32,542 nucleotides of DNA from Nitrosovibrio sp. Nv4 (GTDB taxonomy: Bacteria; Pseudomonadota; Gammaproteobacteria; Burkholderiales; SG8-39): positions 1 to 32,542 of the forward strand of contig CAMDRF010000033.1 of assembly GCA_945906765.1 (NCBI GenBank). The letters are read 5' to 3'. A program made the position numbers and the translations under genes. Of the stretch, positions 12,563-21,593 are shown one piece after another. Position 1 is the stretch's first letter; each line of letters starts with the position of its first letter. The notes under the pieces are model-generated. The model searched no databases. It saw only the letters and a list, made by a program, of their open reading frames with translations, and was not told the DNA's origin.

Positions 12563-13264
12563 TCAGCGTCCGGGCACCAGCGGGACCAGAGGCACCAGCG
12601 GCACGAAGCGCACGGGCAGGATACTCTTCTGTTCGATTTTTCCTGCCGCGGTCTTGACGATCAGCAGCAGTTCCTGCGCCCTGCCGGCGGCGCCGACGGG
12701 GATGACCATCCTGCCGCCAAGCTTGAGCTGCGCGAGCAGCGCCTCGGGCACCTGCGGTGCGGCGGCGGTGACCACGATGCCGTCGAACGGCGCCTTCTCC
12801 GGCCAGCCTTTGTACCCGTCGCCGATCCTTATTTCAATGTTCTCGTATTGAAGTTCCTTAAGAGCAATTGCGGCGGCGACACCCAGTGATTGAAGAATCT
12901 CGATCGAATAGACCCTTTGCACAATCTCCGCCAGCACCGCGGCCTGGTAACCCGAACCGGCGCCAATCTCGAGCACCGTGTGATGCGGCTGCGGCGCAAT
13001 CAGGTCCGTGGAGAGCGCGACGATGTAAGGCTGCGAGATGGTCTGCCCCTGCCCGATCGGCAGGGGGTGGTTGCGGTAGGCGAGCGCGCGCTGTGCGTCC
13101 GGCACCAGCCGGTGGCGCTCGACCTTGCCGAGGGCCGCGCGCACCTGCGGCGACATGGCGGGCAAACCGGTGAGGCCGCGGGTCTCGGCATACATCGCCT
13201 CGACCTCGGCAACCATGCGGGCCCGCTGGGCGGAAAAATCCTGTGCTTGGGCTTCTACGATCAA
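12563..13264 (-). CDS. pcm: Protein-L-isoaspartate O-methyltransferase
   Basis: HTVLEIGAGSGYQAAVLAEIVQRVYSIEI, GDGYKGWPEKAPFDGIVVTAA; start uncertain. Confidence 0.92.
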   Translation of the reverse strand: MIVEAQAQDFSAQRARMVAEVEAMYAETRGLTGLPAMSPQVRAALGKVERHRLVPDAQRALAYRNHPLPIGQGQTISQPYIVALSTDLIAPQPHHTVLEIGAGSGYQAAVLAEIVQRVYSIEILQSLGVAAAIALKELQYENIEIRIGDGYKGWPEKAPFDGIVVTAAAPQVPEALLAQLKLGGRMVIPVGAAGRAQELLLIVKTAAGKIEQKSILPVRFVPLVPLVPLVPGR

Positions 13265-13287
13265 AAGAAGCCCTAAAACAACTCGGG

Positions 13288-14091
13288 CTATTGAGCCCGT
13301 TTGTCCCTCTCAATGAGGGCGTAGGCAGAATGGTTGTGGATCGATTCGAAGTTCTCCGACTCGACCACGTAGGCGATGATGCGCTCGTCCAGGTTGAGAA
13401 TCACAGCCACGTCGCGCACCATGTCCTCGACGAACTTCGGGTTGTCGTAGGCGCGCTCGGTGACGAACTTCTCGTCCGGGCGCTTGAGCAGGCCATAGAG
13501 CTCGCTCGAGGCCTGCTTCTCGATCAGGTCTACGATCTCCTCGATCCAGACGAAACCGCTGGTCTTGGCCGTGACCGTGACGTGCGAGCGCTGGTTGTGG
13601 GCGCCGTAGTCGGATATTTTCTTCGAGCAGGGGCAAAGGCTGGTCACCGGCACCAGCACCTTTATCGCGAAGCACTGCTCGCCCTTCTTGATCTCGCCGA
13701 TGAAAGTGACCTCGTAATCCATCAGGCTTTTGACGCCGGATACCGGGGCCTGCTTCTCGATGAAGTACGGGAAACTCATCTCGATGCGGCCCTCGCGGGC
13801 ATCGAGGCGCTCGACCATTTCCCTGAGCATCGCCTTGAAGCTCTCGACCGTGAGCTCGCGCTCCTGCGCGCTCAGGATCTCGACGAAACGCGACATGTGC
13901 GTGCCCTTGAACTGGTGCGGCAGGCCGACGTACATGTTGAACATCGCGATGGTGTGCTGCACGCCGCCCGCGCGTTCCATGACCTTGACCGGGTGGCGGA
14001 TCGCCTTGACGCCGACCTGGTCGATGGCCAGCTTGCGTGAGTCGGCGTCGTTCTGGACGTCCGGGATGGCGTGCGGATCTTTGGCGTTCAT
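13288..14091 (-). CDS. folE2: GTP cyclohydrolase FolE2
   Basis: [52 protein letters not shown]. Confidence 0.95.
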   Translation of the reverse strand: MNAKDPHAIPDVQNDADSRKLAIDQVGVKAIRHPVKVMERAGGVQHTIAMFNMYVGLPHQFKGTHMSRFVEILSAQERELTVESFKAMLREMVERLDAREGRIEMSFPYFIEKQAPVSGVKSLMDYEVTFIGEIKKGEQCFAIKVLVPVTSLCPCSKKISDYGAHNQRSHVTVTAKTSGFVWIEEIVDLIEKQASSELYGLLKRPDEKFVTERAYDNPKFVEDMVRDVAVILNLDERIIAYVVESENFESIHNHSAYALIERDKRAQ

Positions 14092-14097
14092 GGCGCC

Positions 14098-14103
14098 ATT
14101 ATA
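14098..14103 (-). promoter_or_regulatory. Candidate -10 box (TATAAT) 6 nt from the folE2 ATG
   Basis: Minus strand GTTATAATGGCGCCATGAACGCC. Confidence 0.5.
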
Positions 14104-14116
14104 ACTCCCGAGTGAA

Positions 14117-16009
14117 TTACTCGGGTATTGCAATGCGAATCGACCTATGAATGCCTTCGGCGTCCAGACCGACGCCGGAAAGCAGCTTCGCCGAGTCACC
14201 ATGATCGATGAAACGGTCCGGCAAACCGAGCAAAAGTACCTTCTTTTCAATGCCTAAGGCCATCAGCGCTTCGCACACTGCGCTCCCGGCCCCGCCCATG
14301 ACCTGATGCTCCTCGATCGTAACGAGCCGCTCGTGGGTTTCGGCGAGCTGCTGCACCAGTGCGGTATCCAGCGGCTTGATGAAGCGCATGTTGGCCACGG
14401 TCGCGTCCAGCTTTTTGGCCGCTTCCAGCGCCGGTTTCAGCATCGAGCCGAAAGCAAGAATGGCGATCTTTTTGCCTTCCCGTCTGACTTCGCCCTTGCC
14501 GATCGGAATTGGAGAAAACTCTTTCTGCAAAACAACCCCGGGCCCGGAGCCCCGCGGATAGCGCACCGCCGCCGGGCTGTTGAGTTGATAGCCCGTGTAC
14601 AGCATCTGGCGGCACTCGTTCTCGTCGGCGGGCGCCATCAAGGTGAGATTGGGCACGGTGCGCAGGAAGGCGTAATCGAACGCGCCGTTGTGCGTCTGGC
14701 CGTCGCCGCCCACCAGGCCGCCCCGGTCCAGCGCAAACAACACCGGCAGGTTCTGGATCGCGACATCGTGAATCAGCTGGTCGTAGCCGCGCTGCAGGAA
14801 GGTGGAGTAGATCGCCACCACCGGCTTGAGGCCTTCGCAGGCCATGCCCGCGGCGAAGGTGACCGCGTGCTGCTCCGCGATGGCGACATCGAAATAGCGG
14901 TCCGGAAATTCCTCCGAGAACCGCACCATGCCGGAGCCCTCGCGCATCGCGGGGGTAATCGCCATCAGGCGCTTGTCGGCGCGCGCCATGTCGCACAGCC
15001 AGTCGCCGAAAACCTGGCTGTAGGTGGGTTTGCCGCCCCCGGCCGACTTCTTGATGCCCTCAGTGGGATCAAATTTTCCGGGGCCGTGGTAGGCGATCGG
15101 ATCGTCTTCGGCGAGCTTGTAGCCCTGGCCTTTCTTGGTGATGACGTGCAGGATCTGCGGCCCTTGCATCGCCGTGATGTTCTTCAGCGTCGGGATGAGC
15201 GAATCGAGATCGTGGCCGTCGATCGGCCCGATGTAGGTAAAGCCGAATTCCTCGAACAGGGTCGAGGGCACGACCAGACCCTTGGCGTGCTCCTCGAAGC
15301 GCCGGGCGAATTCGTAGAGCGGCGGTACCGCGCTGAGCAATATCTTGCCCGCCTTGCGCGCCGCCACATACGGCCCCGACATCAGCCGCGCAAGGTAGCG
15401 GTTGAGCGCGCCGACGGCAGGCGAGATCGACATCTCGTTGTCGTTGAGGATCACCAGCAGGTCGGAATCCATGACGCCGGCGTTGTTCAGCGCCTCGAAT
15501 GCCATCCCGGCGGACAGGGCGCCGTCGCCGATCACCGCGACCACGCGCCGCGATTCGCCCTTTCTTTTCGCCGCCACCGCCATGCCGAGCGCCGCCGAAA
15601 TCGAGGTCGAGGAGTGCGCCGTGCCGAAGGCATCGTATTTTGATTCGCTGCGGCGCGGGAAACCCGAGATGCCGTCCATCATGCGCAGCCGCGCCATCTG
15701 CTCGCGCCGGCCGGTGAGAATCTTGTGCGCATAGGTCTGGTGCCCGACGTCCCAGACGATCCGGTCTTGCGGCGTGTTGAACACGTAGTGCAGCGCGATG
15801 GTCAGCTCGACCGTGCCAAGATTCGAGGACAGGTGACCGCCGGTCTTCGATACCGTGTCGAGCAGATAAGCACGCAATTCAGCGGCAAGCTGAGGCAACT
15901 GGCGGTGGTCGAGTCGCCGCAGCGCGGCCGGGTCGTCGATCGTCTTCAGCAACTCGTACATCGCCGGATTGTAGTCCTGCGCGGGAATGTCCCCCGTGAT
16001 CGTCGTCAT
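14117..16009 (-). CDS. dxs: 1-deoxy-D-xylulose-5-phosphate synthase
   Basis: [69 protein letters not shown]. Confidence 0.97.
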   Translation of the reverse strand: MTTITGDIPAQDYNPAMYELLKTIDDPAALRRLDHRQLPQLAAELRAYLLDTVSKTGGHLSSNLGTVELTIALHYVFNTPQDRIVWDVGHQTYAHKILTGRREQMARLRMMDGISGFPRRSESKYDAFGTAHSSTSISAALGMAVAAKRKGESRRVVAVIGDGALSAGMAFEALNNAGVMDSDLLVILNDNEMSISPAVGALNRYLARLMSGPYVAARKAGKILLSAVPPLYEFARRFEEHAKGLVVPSTLFEEFGFTYIGPIDGHDLDSLIPTLKNITAMQGPQILHVITKKGQGYKLAEDDPIAYHGPGKFDPTEGIKKSAGGGKPTYSQVFGDWLCDMARADKRLMAITPAMREGSGMVRFSEEFPDRYFDVAIAEQHAVTFAAGMACEGLKPVVAIYSTFLQRGYDQLIHDVAIQNLPVLFALDRGGLVGGDGQTHNGAFDYAFLRTVPNLTLMAPADENECRQMLYTGYQLNSPAAVRYPRGSGPGVVLQKEFSPIPIGKGEVRREGKKIAILAFGSMLKPALEAAKKLDATVANMRFIKPLDTALVQQLAETHERLVTIEEHQVMGGAGSAVCEALMALGIEKKVLLLGLPDRFIDHGDSAKLLSGVGLDAEGIHRSIRIAIPE

Positions 16010-16011
16010 GC

Positions 16012-16917
16012 CTAGAACTTTCGCAGCACGACAAAATCCGCGACCTGCCGCAGGCGCTGCGTGCGTGCGCCGGGATGGTCGAGGGTATCGAGCGCCGCGT
16101 GCGCGCCGAGGCGCAATTCCTCGGCGAACTGCCTGGCGCGCGCGGCCCCCATCGCCGAAACGTAGGTCGGCTTGCCCTGCTTCGAATCCTTGCCCGCGGT
16201 CTTGCCCAGCGTCGCGCTGCTCGCCTGCGTATCCAGCACATCGTCCACGACCTGGAACGCGAGACCGACGCGATTCGCGTACTGCTCCAGCGCCGCCGGA
16301 CAGGGGCCGGCGCACAGCGCGCCCAGCTTCACCGCCGCGCTGATCAGCGCGCCGGTCTTGCGTACGTGCATGAATTCGAGCTCGGCCTGGGAAAGCGTCT
16401 TGCCCGTCGCCTCCAGATCGATCGCCTGCCCGCCCGCCATGCCGCGCGAACCGGCGGCAACGGCCAGCGTGCGCAGCATTTCCAGTTGCGCAGCGGCGTT
16501 GCCGGCTGCCGGATGTTCGGCGAGCAACTGAAAGGCGAGCGTCTGCAGCGCATCGCCCACCAGCAGCGCGGTCGCCTCGTCGTATTCGACGTGCACCGTG
16601 CGCTTGCCCCGGCGCAGCACGTCGTCGTCGATGCACGGCATGTCGTCGTGCACCAGGGAGTAGCTGTGGATCATTTCGACCGCGCAAGCCGCGATGTCGA
16701 GCCGGGCCGGGTCCGCGCCGACAAGCTCGCCGGCGGCGAAGGTCAGCAGCGGCCGCACGCGCTTGCCGCCTTCAAGGGCGGCATAGCGCATCGCCTGGTG
16801 CAGGCGCGCCGGGGCGTGTTGCGCTCCCGGCAGATTGCGCGCAAGAGCAGCTTCGATGCGCGCCTGGATGGAACCCATCCAGGCGGCAAAATCAGCTTCA
16901 GTCTCGATTGCCAGCAT
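16012..16917 (-). CDS. ispA: Polyprenyl synthetase / farnesyl diphosphate synthase
   Basis: [50 protein letters not shown]. Confidence 0.95.
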   Translation of the reverse strand: MLAIETEADFAAWMGSIQARIEAALARNLPGAQHAPARLHQAMRYAALEGGKRVRPLLTFAAGELVGADPARLDIAACAVEMIHSYSLVHDDMPCIDDDVLRRGKRTVHVEYDEATALLVGDALQTLAFQLLAEHPAAGNAAAQLEMLRTLAVAAGSRGMAGGQAIDLEATGKTLSQAELEFMHVRKTGALISAAVKLGALCAGPCPAALEQYANRVGLAFQVVDDVLDTQASSATLGKTAGKDSKQGKPTYVSAMGAARARQFAEELRLGAHAALDTLDHPGARTQRLRQVADFVVLRKF

Positions 16918-17149
16918 CGGATGCGGCCGCCAGCGGTTTGAGTACTTCTCCTTCAAGCACGCGCACCTGCTGTTGCGCGGCATCGAGGCGCTCGCGGCAC
17001 TGCTTCGCGAGCTCGAGGCCGCGCTTGTGCGCTGCGAGCGATTGCTCGAGCGACAGACCGCCGTCTTCCATCTTCGCGACGATGCTTTCGAGCTCCGCCA
17101 GGGCCTGCTCGAAACTGGGCTCCGCGGCGCTCTTCGCTTGCTTGGTCAT
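16898..17149 (-). CDS. xseB: Exodeoxyribonuclease VII small subunit
   Basis: SFEQALAELESIVAKMEDGGLSLEQSLAAHKRGLELAKQCRERLDAAQQQV. Confidence 0.95.
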   Translation of the reverse strand: MTKQAKSAAEPSFEQALAELESIVAKMEDGGLSLEQSLAAHKRGLELAKQCRERLDAAQQQVRVLEGEVLKPLAAASDAGNRD

Positions 17150-17255
17150 AGGGGGCCGCCACCTTAACCGAGTGCGGCAGCAGGGTCAAACCCGGATCAT
17201 GTAAAATGCTTCGCTTTTAGGCACTTAGCCTCGCCTCGCCGAATTTACCGAGCGC

Positions 17256-18356
17256 ATGTCCAATTCCATCCCTACTCCCCATCTGCGGCCGGTGCAGTGC
17301 CAGCTGCCGATGCGCTGGTATTTCGATCCGGAAATCTTCGAACGCGAGAAGCAACTGCTGTTCGACGCCGGCTCCAACTACGTCGGGCACGAATTGATGG
17401 TGCCGGCGCCGGGCGACTACCAGACCATCGGCTGGATGGACCACGCCAAGGTGCTGGTAAAAAATTCCTCCGGCGTCGAGCTGCTCTCCAACATCTGCCG
17501 CCACAGGCAAGCGCTGCTGCTGGAGGGACGCGGCAATATCGAGAACATCGTCTGTCCGCTGCACCGCTGGACCTATGACCTGAAGGGCGAACTGCTCGGC
17601 GCGCCGCGCTTCGCCGAGAGCCCCTGCGTCAAGCTGCGCTCGACGCCGCTGATGCGCTGGAACGGACTGCTGTTTGCCGGGCCCGGCAACCCGCTTGAGG
17701 AACTGGCCGATTTCGGTTGCAGCGAGGATTTCGATTTCTCGGGCTACGTTCTGGATCGCGTGGAGACCACGGACTACGCCACCAACTGGAAGACCTTCGT
17801 CGAGGTCTACCTCGAGGTCTACCACGTGGACTTCCTGCACGCGGGCCTCGGCAATTTCGCCAACTGCGACGACTTCCACGTCAGGTACGGCAAGAGCAAC
17901 TCGGTCCAGGTGATGACCGCGAAGCAGGGACTCACCGCACCCGGCACGCCGGTCTACCGCAGGTGGCAGGAAGCCTGCCTCAAGCAGCTGCGCGGCGAGA
18001 CGCCCAAATACGGCGCGCTCTGGGCCACCAGCTTTCCCGGATTGACGTTCGAGTGGTATCCGAACGTGCTGATCGTCTCGAACCTGATCCCGCGCTCCCC
18101 CGGGCTCACCACCAACGTGGTCGAGTTCTACTACCCGGAGGAAATCGTCCACTTCGAGCGCGATTTCATCGAAGCGCAGAAGGCCGCCTACACTGAGACC
18201 GCGCTGGAGGACGACGAAATCTGCCGGCGGCTGGACCGCGGCCGCCGGGCGCTGTGGCAGCAGGGCCTGGAGGACGCCGGTCCCTATCAGTCGCCGATGG
18301 AAGATACGATGGTGCACTTTCACGAATGGCTCAGACGCGAGCTGGAAGGGAATTGA
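17256..18356 (+). CDS. Rieske [2Fe-2S] ring-hydroxylating oxygenase, alpha-subunit type
   Basis: Rieske motif CRHRQ...CPLHRWTYDL; catalytic-domain NWKTFVEVYLEVYHVDFLH. Confidence 0.9.
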   Translation: MSNSIPTPHLRPVQCQLPMRWYFDPEIFEREKQLLFDAGSNYVGHELMVPAPGDYQTIGWMDHAKVLVKNSSGVELLSNICRHRQALLLEGRGNIENIVCPLHRWTYDLKGELLGAPRFAESPCVKLRSTPLMRWNGLLFAGPGNPLEELADFGCSEDFDFSGYVLDRVETTDYATNWKTFVEVYLEVYHVDFLHAGLGNFANCDDFHVRYGKSNSVQVMTAKQGLTAPGTPVYRRWQEACLKQLRGETPKYGALWATSFPGLTFEWYPNVLIVSNLIPRSPGLTTNVVEFYYPEEIVHFERDFIEAQKAAYTETALEDDEICRRLDRGRRALWQQGLEDAGPYQSPMEDTMVHFHEWLRRELEGN

Positions 18357-18357
18357 C

Positions 18358-19185
18358 TTGAACACACTGGTCTCGACCGAGGAACTTGCAGCGCACCCTG
18401 AGTGGCGGGTGTTCGATTGCCGGCACGATCTGGCCAACCCGGCACTGGGAGAGCAGCAGTATCTCGAGGGACACATCCCCGGGGCTTTGTTCGCGCATCT
18501 GGATCGCGATCTCTCCGGCACGAAGACGGGCGGCAATGGCCGCCACCCCCTGCCGGAGCCCAAGACATTCGTCAACTGGGTCGGCAAGCAGGGACTGCAG
18601 CTGACCGACCAGGTGCTGTGCTACGACGGCGGCTCAGGCTCGATGGCGTCGCGCCTGTGGTGGATGCTGCGCTGGGTTGGCCACGAATCGGTCGCCGTGC
18701 TGGATGGCGGATATGCGAAGTGGCAGCGCGAAGGCCGTCCGGTGACGCTGGATGTCCAGGCCGTCACAGCGGCCGCGTACCCCGGGCGCGCGAAAATGTC
18801 GATGGTCGCGTACCTCTCGCACGTCGAGAAAAAACTCAAGAAGGCGGCGCTGCTCGACGCGCGTGCGCCGGCTCGCTATCGCGGCGAGCAGGAACCCATC
18901 GACCCGGTCGCCGGCCGCATTCCGGGCGCGAAGAACCGCTTCAACAACGACAACCTCGCCGCCGACGGCACATTCAAGAAAGCCGCATCGCTGCGCGCGG
19001 AATTCGATGCCGTCCTTGCCGGCCGCAATCCCGGCGACGTCATAAACTATTGTGGCTCCGGCGTCTCGGCGTGCCACAACGCCCTGGCGATGGAGATCGC
19101 GGGCCTGACCGGATCGCGCGTATACCCGGGTTCCTGGAGTGAATGGTCGGCGGATCCGGCAAGGCCGATCTCCAGAAGCGTGTAG
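18358..19185 (+). CDS. Thiosulfate/3-mercaptopyruvate sulfurtransferase (two rhodanese domains)
   Basis: VFDCRHDLANP...YLEGHIPGALFAHLDRDLSG, catalytic-loop INYCGSGVSACHNALAM; TTG start. Confidence 0.9.
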   Translation: MNTLVSTEELAAHPEWRVFDCRHDLANPALGEQQYLEGHIPGALFAHLDRDLSGTKTGGNGRHPLPEPKTFVNWVGKQGLQLTDQVLCYDGGSGSMASRLWWMLRWVGHESVAVLDGGYAKWQREGRPVTLDVQAVTAAAYPGRAKMSMVAYLSHVEKKLKKAALLDARAPARYRGEQEPIDPVAGRIPGAKNRFNNDNLAADGTFKKAASLRAEFDAVLAGRNPGDVINYCGSGVSACHNALAMEIAGLTGSRVYPGSWSEWSADPARPISRSV

Positions 19186-19201
19186 CCCTGCCGTCTGCGC
19201 C

Positions 19202-19810
19202 ATGCATATCGTCTGCCTCGATCTCGAGGGCGTACTCATCCCGGAAATCTGGATCGAGGTCGCCGAGCGCACCGGCATCGCGGCGCTCCAGCGCACCACG
19301 CGCGACGGGCCCGACTACGACAATCTCATGCAGGGGCGCCTTGCGATTCTCGCCCAGCACAAGCTGCGCCTCGCTGACATCCAGGCGGTGATCGCCGGCA
19401 TGGCGCCGATGGCGGGCGCGCGCGCGTTCCTCGACAGCTTGCGCACGTCGCGGCAGGTGGTGATCCTTTCGGACACGTTCTACGAATTCGCCGCGCCCAT
19501 GATGGCGCAGCTGGGCTGGCCGACGCTCTTCTGCCATCGGCTGGAAGCCGACGCGCAGGGTTTCGTGCGCGCCTACCACCTGCGCATGCCCGACCAGAAA
19601 CGCGCCGCGGTCGAAGCCTTCCGCGCGCTGAACTTCAAGGTGATCGCGGCGGGCGATTCCTTCAACGACACTTCGATGCTCGCGGCAGCCGATGCGGGCA
19701 TCTTCTTCCGCCCTCCTCCCGAGATCGCCGCGCGGTTTCCGCAGTTCCCGGTGACGCAGGACTACGCCGCGCTCGCCGCGGCGCTGGACGCCGCCGCCGC
19801 GAAGCTCTGA
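19202..19810 (+). CDS. thrH: ThrH-type phosphoserine phosphatase/homoserine phosphotransferase
   Basis: MHIVCLDLEGVLIPEIWIEVAERTGI, ILSDTFYEFAAPMMAQLGWPTLFCH, AAGDSFNDTSML. Confidence 0.93.
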   Translation: MHIVCLDLEGVLIPEIWIEVAERTGIAALQRTTRDGPDYDNLMQGRLAILAQHKLRLADIQAVIAGMAPMAGARAFLDSLRTSRQVVILSDTFYEFAAPMMAQLGWPTLFCHRLEADAQGFVRAYHLRMPDQKRAAVEAFRALNFKVIAAGDSFNDTSMLAAADAGIFFRPPPEIAARFPQFPVTQDYAALAAALDAAAAKL

Positions 19811-19815
19811 GACCG

Positions 19816-20181
19816 GTGGCTGACGCGCTTCTCGTTCTCCATTTCCTGATTGCCGGATTCATCGTTGCGGGGCTGGTCCTGGTGTGGATCGGCGCGCTGG
19901 CCCGCTGGGCCTGGATCCGCAATCCCTGGTTCCGTTACCTGCACCTCGCGGCCATCGTATTCGTCGCCGCCGAAGCCCTGCTCGGCATCGCCTGCCCGCT
20001 CACCGTCTGGGAAGACCTGCTGCGCGGCGGCGCGCGGCCCGATTCCTTCATCGGGCGCTGGGTCGCTCGCCTGCTCTACTACAACGCGCCGGAGTGGATG
20101 TTCACCGCGCTCTACGCGGCTTGGGCGGCGGCGGCGCTGGTGACACTAAGGTTGGTACCTCCAAGACGAAAGGGGCGCTAG
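19816..20181 (+). CDS. DUF2784 membrane protein
   Basis: LLVLHFLIAGFIVAGLVLVWIGALARWAWIRNPWFRYLHLAAIVFVAAEALLGIACPLTVWED; GTG start. Confidence 0.85.
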   Translation: MADALLVLHFLIAGFIVAGLVLVWIGALARWAWIRNPWFRYLHLAAIVFVAAEALLGIACPLTVWEDLLRGGARPDSFIGRWVARLLYYNAPEWMFTALYAAWAAAALVTLRLVPPRRKGR

Positions 20182-20226
20182 CGACTCCATTTCGCGGGCG
20201 AACAGAAGATTAACAGCTATGATCGA

Positions 20227-20236
20227 TATCATGATA
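20227..20236. promoter_or_regulatory. Candidate antitoxin operator: perfect 10-bp palindrome TATCATGATA
   Basis: Lies 21 nt upstream of the likely antitoxin ATG (20258). Confidence 0.35.
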
Positions 20237-20257
20237 GATACCAATATGAGGACCTCC

Positions 20258-20545
20258 ATGAATATCCTCACCAATGCACAAATCAAGCGCCGCGGCATTG
20301 CCGCAGTCGAGGATGCGCTGCGCCGCGGGCCGGTGCATCTAATCAAGCGCAACCGGCAAGTGGGCGTGGTCGTCAGCGAAGCCGACTATGCGGCGGCGGC
20401 GGCGCGCTCTGGCGCGCAGCCTGGCGCGGCGGCGCAGCCGGATTTTCTCGACTGGTTCATGGCCGATCAACCAAGCGGCAAGCTCGACGCGGCCGGACTG
20501 CAGCGCCGCATCGCCAAGGAACGCGCTAGCTGGAACGAGCGGTGA
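20258..20545 (+). CDS. Type II antitoxin (Phd/YefM- or VapB-like)
   Basis: MNILTNAQIKRRGIAAVEDALRRGPVHLIKRNRQVGVVVSEADY; followed by overlapping TGATG start of a PIN-domain remnant. Confidence 0.72.
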   Translation: MNILTNAQIKRRGIAAVEDALRRGPVHLIKRNRQVGVVVSEADYAAAAARSGAQPGAAAQPDFLDWFMADQPSGKLDAAGLQRRIAKERASWNER

Positions 20546-20773
20546 TGCTGTTCCTCGACGCGCGACCTTGAAGTGTTCGATGTCAGCGCGGCGGTGCTGG
20601 AGCGTGCCACCGAGTTGCGCGCCGCGCTCGGGTTGAGGACGGCGGACGCGATTCACGCCGCCACCGCGCTGTTGGCAGGTGCGCGCGCGTTCATTACGTC
20701 AGATGCGGGGTTCGAGCGGGTGCCGGGATTGAACGTGTGCCTGGTCAAACTTTCCGGGCGGAAGGTCAGATAG
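20545..20773 (+). pseudogene. VapC-like PIN toxin with internal deletion
   Basis: ATG CTG TTC CTC GAC (MLFLDA) then frame break; C-terminal half VFDVSAAVLERATELRAALGLRTADAIHAATALLAGARAFITSDAGFERVPGLNVCLV continues in another frame; the middle of the PIN domain is absent. Confidence 0.8.
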
Positions 20774-20800
20774 GCACCTCCTCGGTTGCCGGAACAGCTT

Positions 20801-20893
20801 GGGCTTTACTCCGCGTGGGCAGCGGCAGTGCTGTTCACATTGGGATTGGCGCCTCCGAGGCGAAATGGAGCAACGGATGCTGCAGGACTATAA
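20801..20893 (+). pseudogene. Stranded DUF2784-like C-terminal fragment
   Basis: Translates GLYSAWAAAVLFTLGLAPPRRNGATDAAGL*, versus ALYAAWAAAALVTLRLVPPRRKGR* at the end of the 19816-20181 gene (16/23 identical). Confidence 0.7.
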
Positions 20894-20894
20894 T
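20889..20894 (+). promoter_or_regulatory. Candidate -10 box (TATAAT) 8 nt before the MntA-like ATG
   Basis: GACTATAATCCCCCGCCATG. Confidence 0.45.
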
Positions 20895-20902
20895 CCCCCG
20901 CC

Positions 20903-21193
20903 ATGCAGCCCTCTACTGCCCTCAGAAACCGCAAGGACCGCGTCCTTGAGATCGCGCGCGCGCACCGAATGCAGCGCTTGCGGGTATTCGGCTCCGTCTT
21001 GCACGGCACGGATCGGGAGGGAAGCGACCTTGACCTGCTCGTGGACGCCCCTCAGGGGACGACGCTTTTTGACCTCGCCGGTTTCGAGGAGGAACTGCGG
21101 GAAGCCTTGGGGGTGCCGGTTCAGGTGCTGACCGAAGGCGACCTGCCGCAGCGCATCCGCGGCCGCGTTCTCGCGGAAGCCAAGCCGCTTTGA
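20903..21193 (+). CDS. mntA: Minimal nucleotidyltransferase antitoxin (MntA-like)
   Basis: LRVFGSVLHGTDREGSDLDLLVD matches the GSx(10)DxD nucleotidyltransferase motif. Confidence 0.88.
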   Translation: MQPSTALRNRKDRVLEIARAHRMQRLRVFGSVLHGTDREGSDLDLLVDAPQGTTLFDLAGFEEELREALGVPVQVLTEGDLPQRIRGRVLAEAKPL

Positions 21194-21540
21194 GCGAGCG
21201 GGACCTCGTCTATCTCGACAGCCTGGTTGATGCCGCCGATGCGATTCGCGAATTCATCGGTTCGCTTACCAAGGAAGAATTCTTCGCGCAACGGCTCGTG
21301 CGGGATGCTGTTCTGCGCAATCTGGAAGTGCTCGGTGAAGCCGCGGGCCGCGTGAGCGCCGAACTGCAGCGCGCGCATCCGGAGGTCGCATGGAAGAAGG
21401 CCGCCGGAATGCGCAACCACCTCGCGCATGGCTACTTGACGTTGAACATGGATCTGATCTGGGATACGGTAAAGCGCGACGTACCATCGATCGGCGAGCA
21501 GGCGCGAGCGATACGATCCAAACTTGAAGACGGCAAGTAG
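21190..21540 (+). CDS. hepT: HEPN/DUF86 toxin (HepT-like)
   Basis: AGMRNHLAHGYLTLNMDLIWDTV contains RX4HXY; TTG start overlaps the preceding stop by 4 nt. Confidence 0.88.
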   Translation: MSERDLVYLDSLVDAADAIREFIGSLTKEEFFAQRLVRDAVLRNLEVLGEAAGRVSAELQRAHPEVAWKKAAGMRNHLAHGYLTLNMDLIWDTVKRDVPSIGEQARAIRSKLEDGK

Positions 21541-21593
21541 CGCTTCCAAGCCCAATCGCGCAGTGGCCGGACGCCATTGCGAGCCAGCGCGAT

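Noticed and set aside
14092-14105. Possible Zur box upstream of folE2 (GTTATAAT)
   Set aside because: Only one half resembles a Zur site; the other half is GGCGCC, so no palindromic box. It is better explained as a -10 box.
14117-16687. 856-aa ORF apparently joining an upstream domain to dxs
   Set aside because: The N-terminal part is an out-of-frame reading through ispA; real dxs starts [11 protein letters not shown] at 16009.
20219-20257. Upstream ATG (MIDIMIDTNMRTS) as antitoxin start
   Set aside because: This segment holds the candidate operator palindrome, and the conserved-looking start is MNILTNAQIKRRG at 20258.
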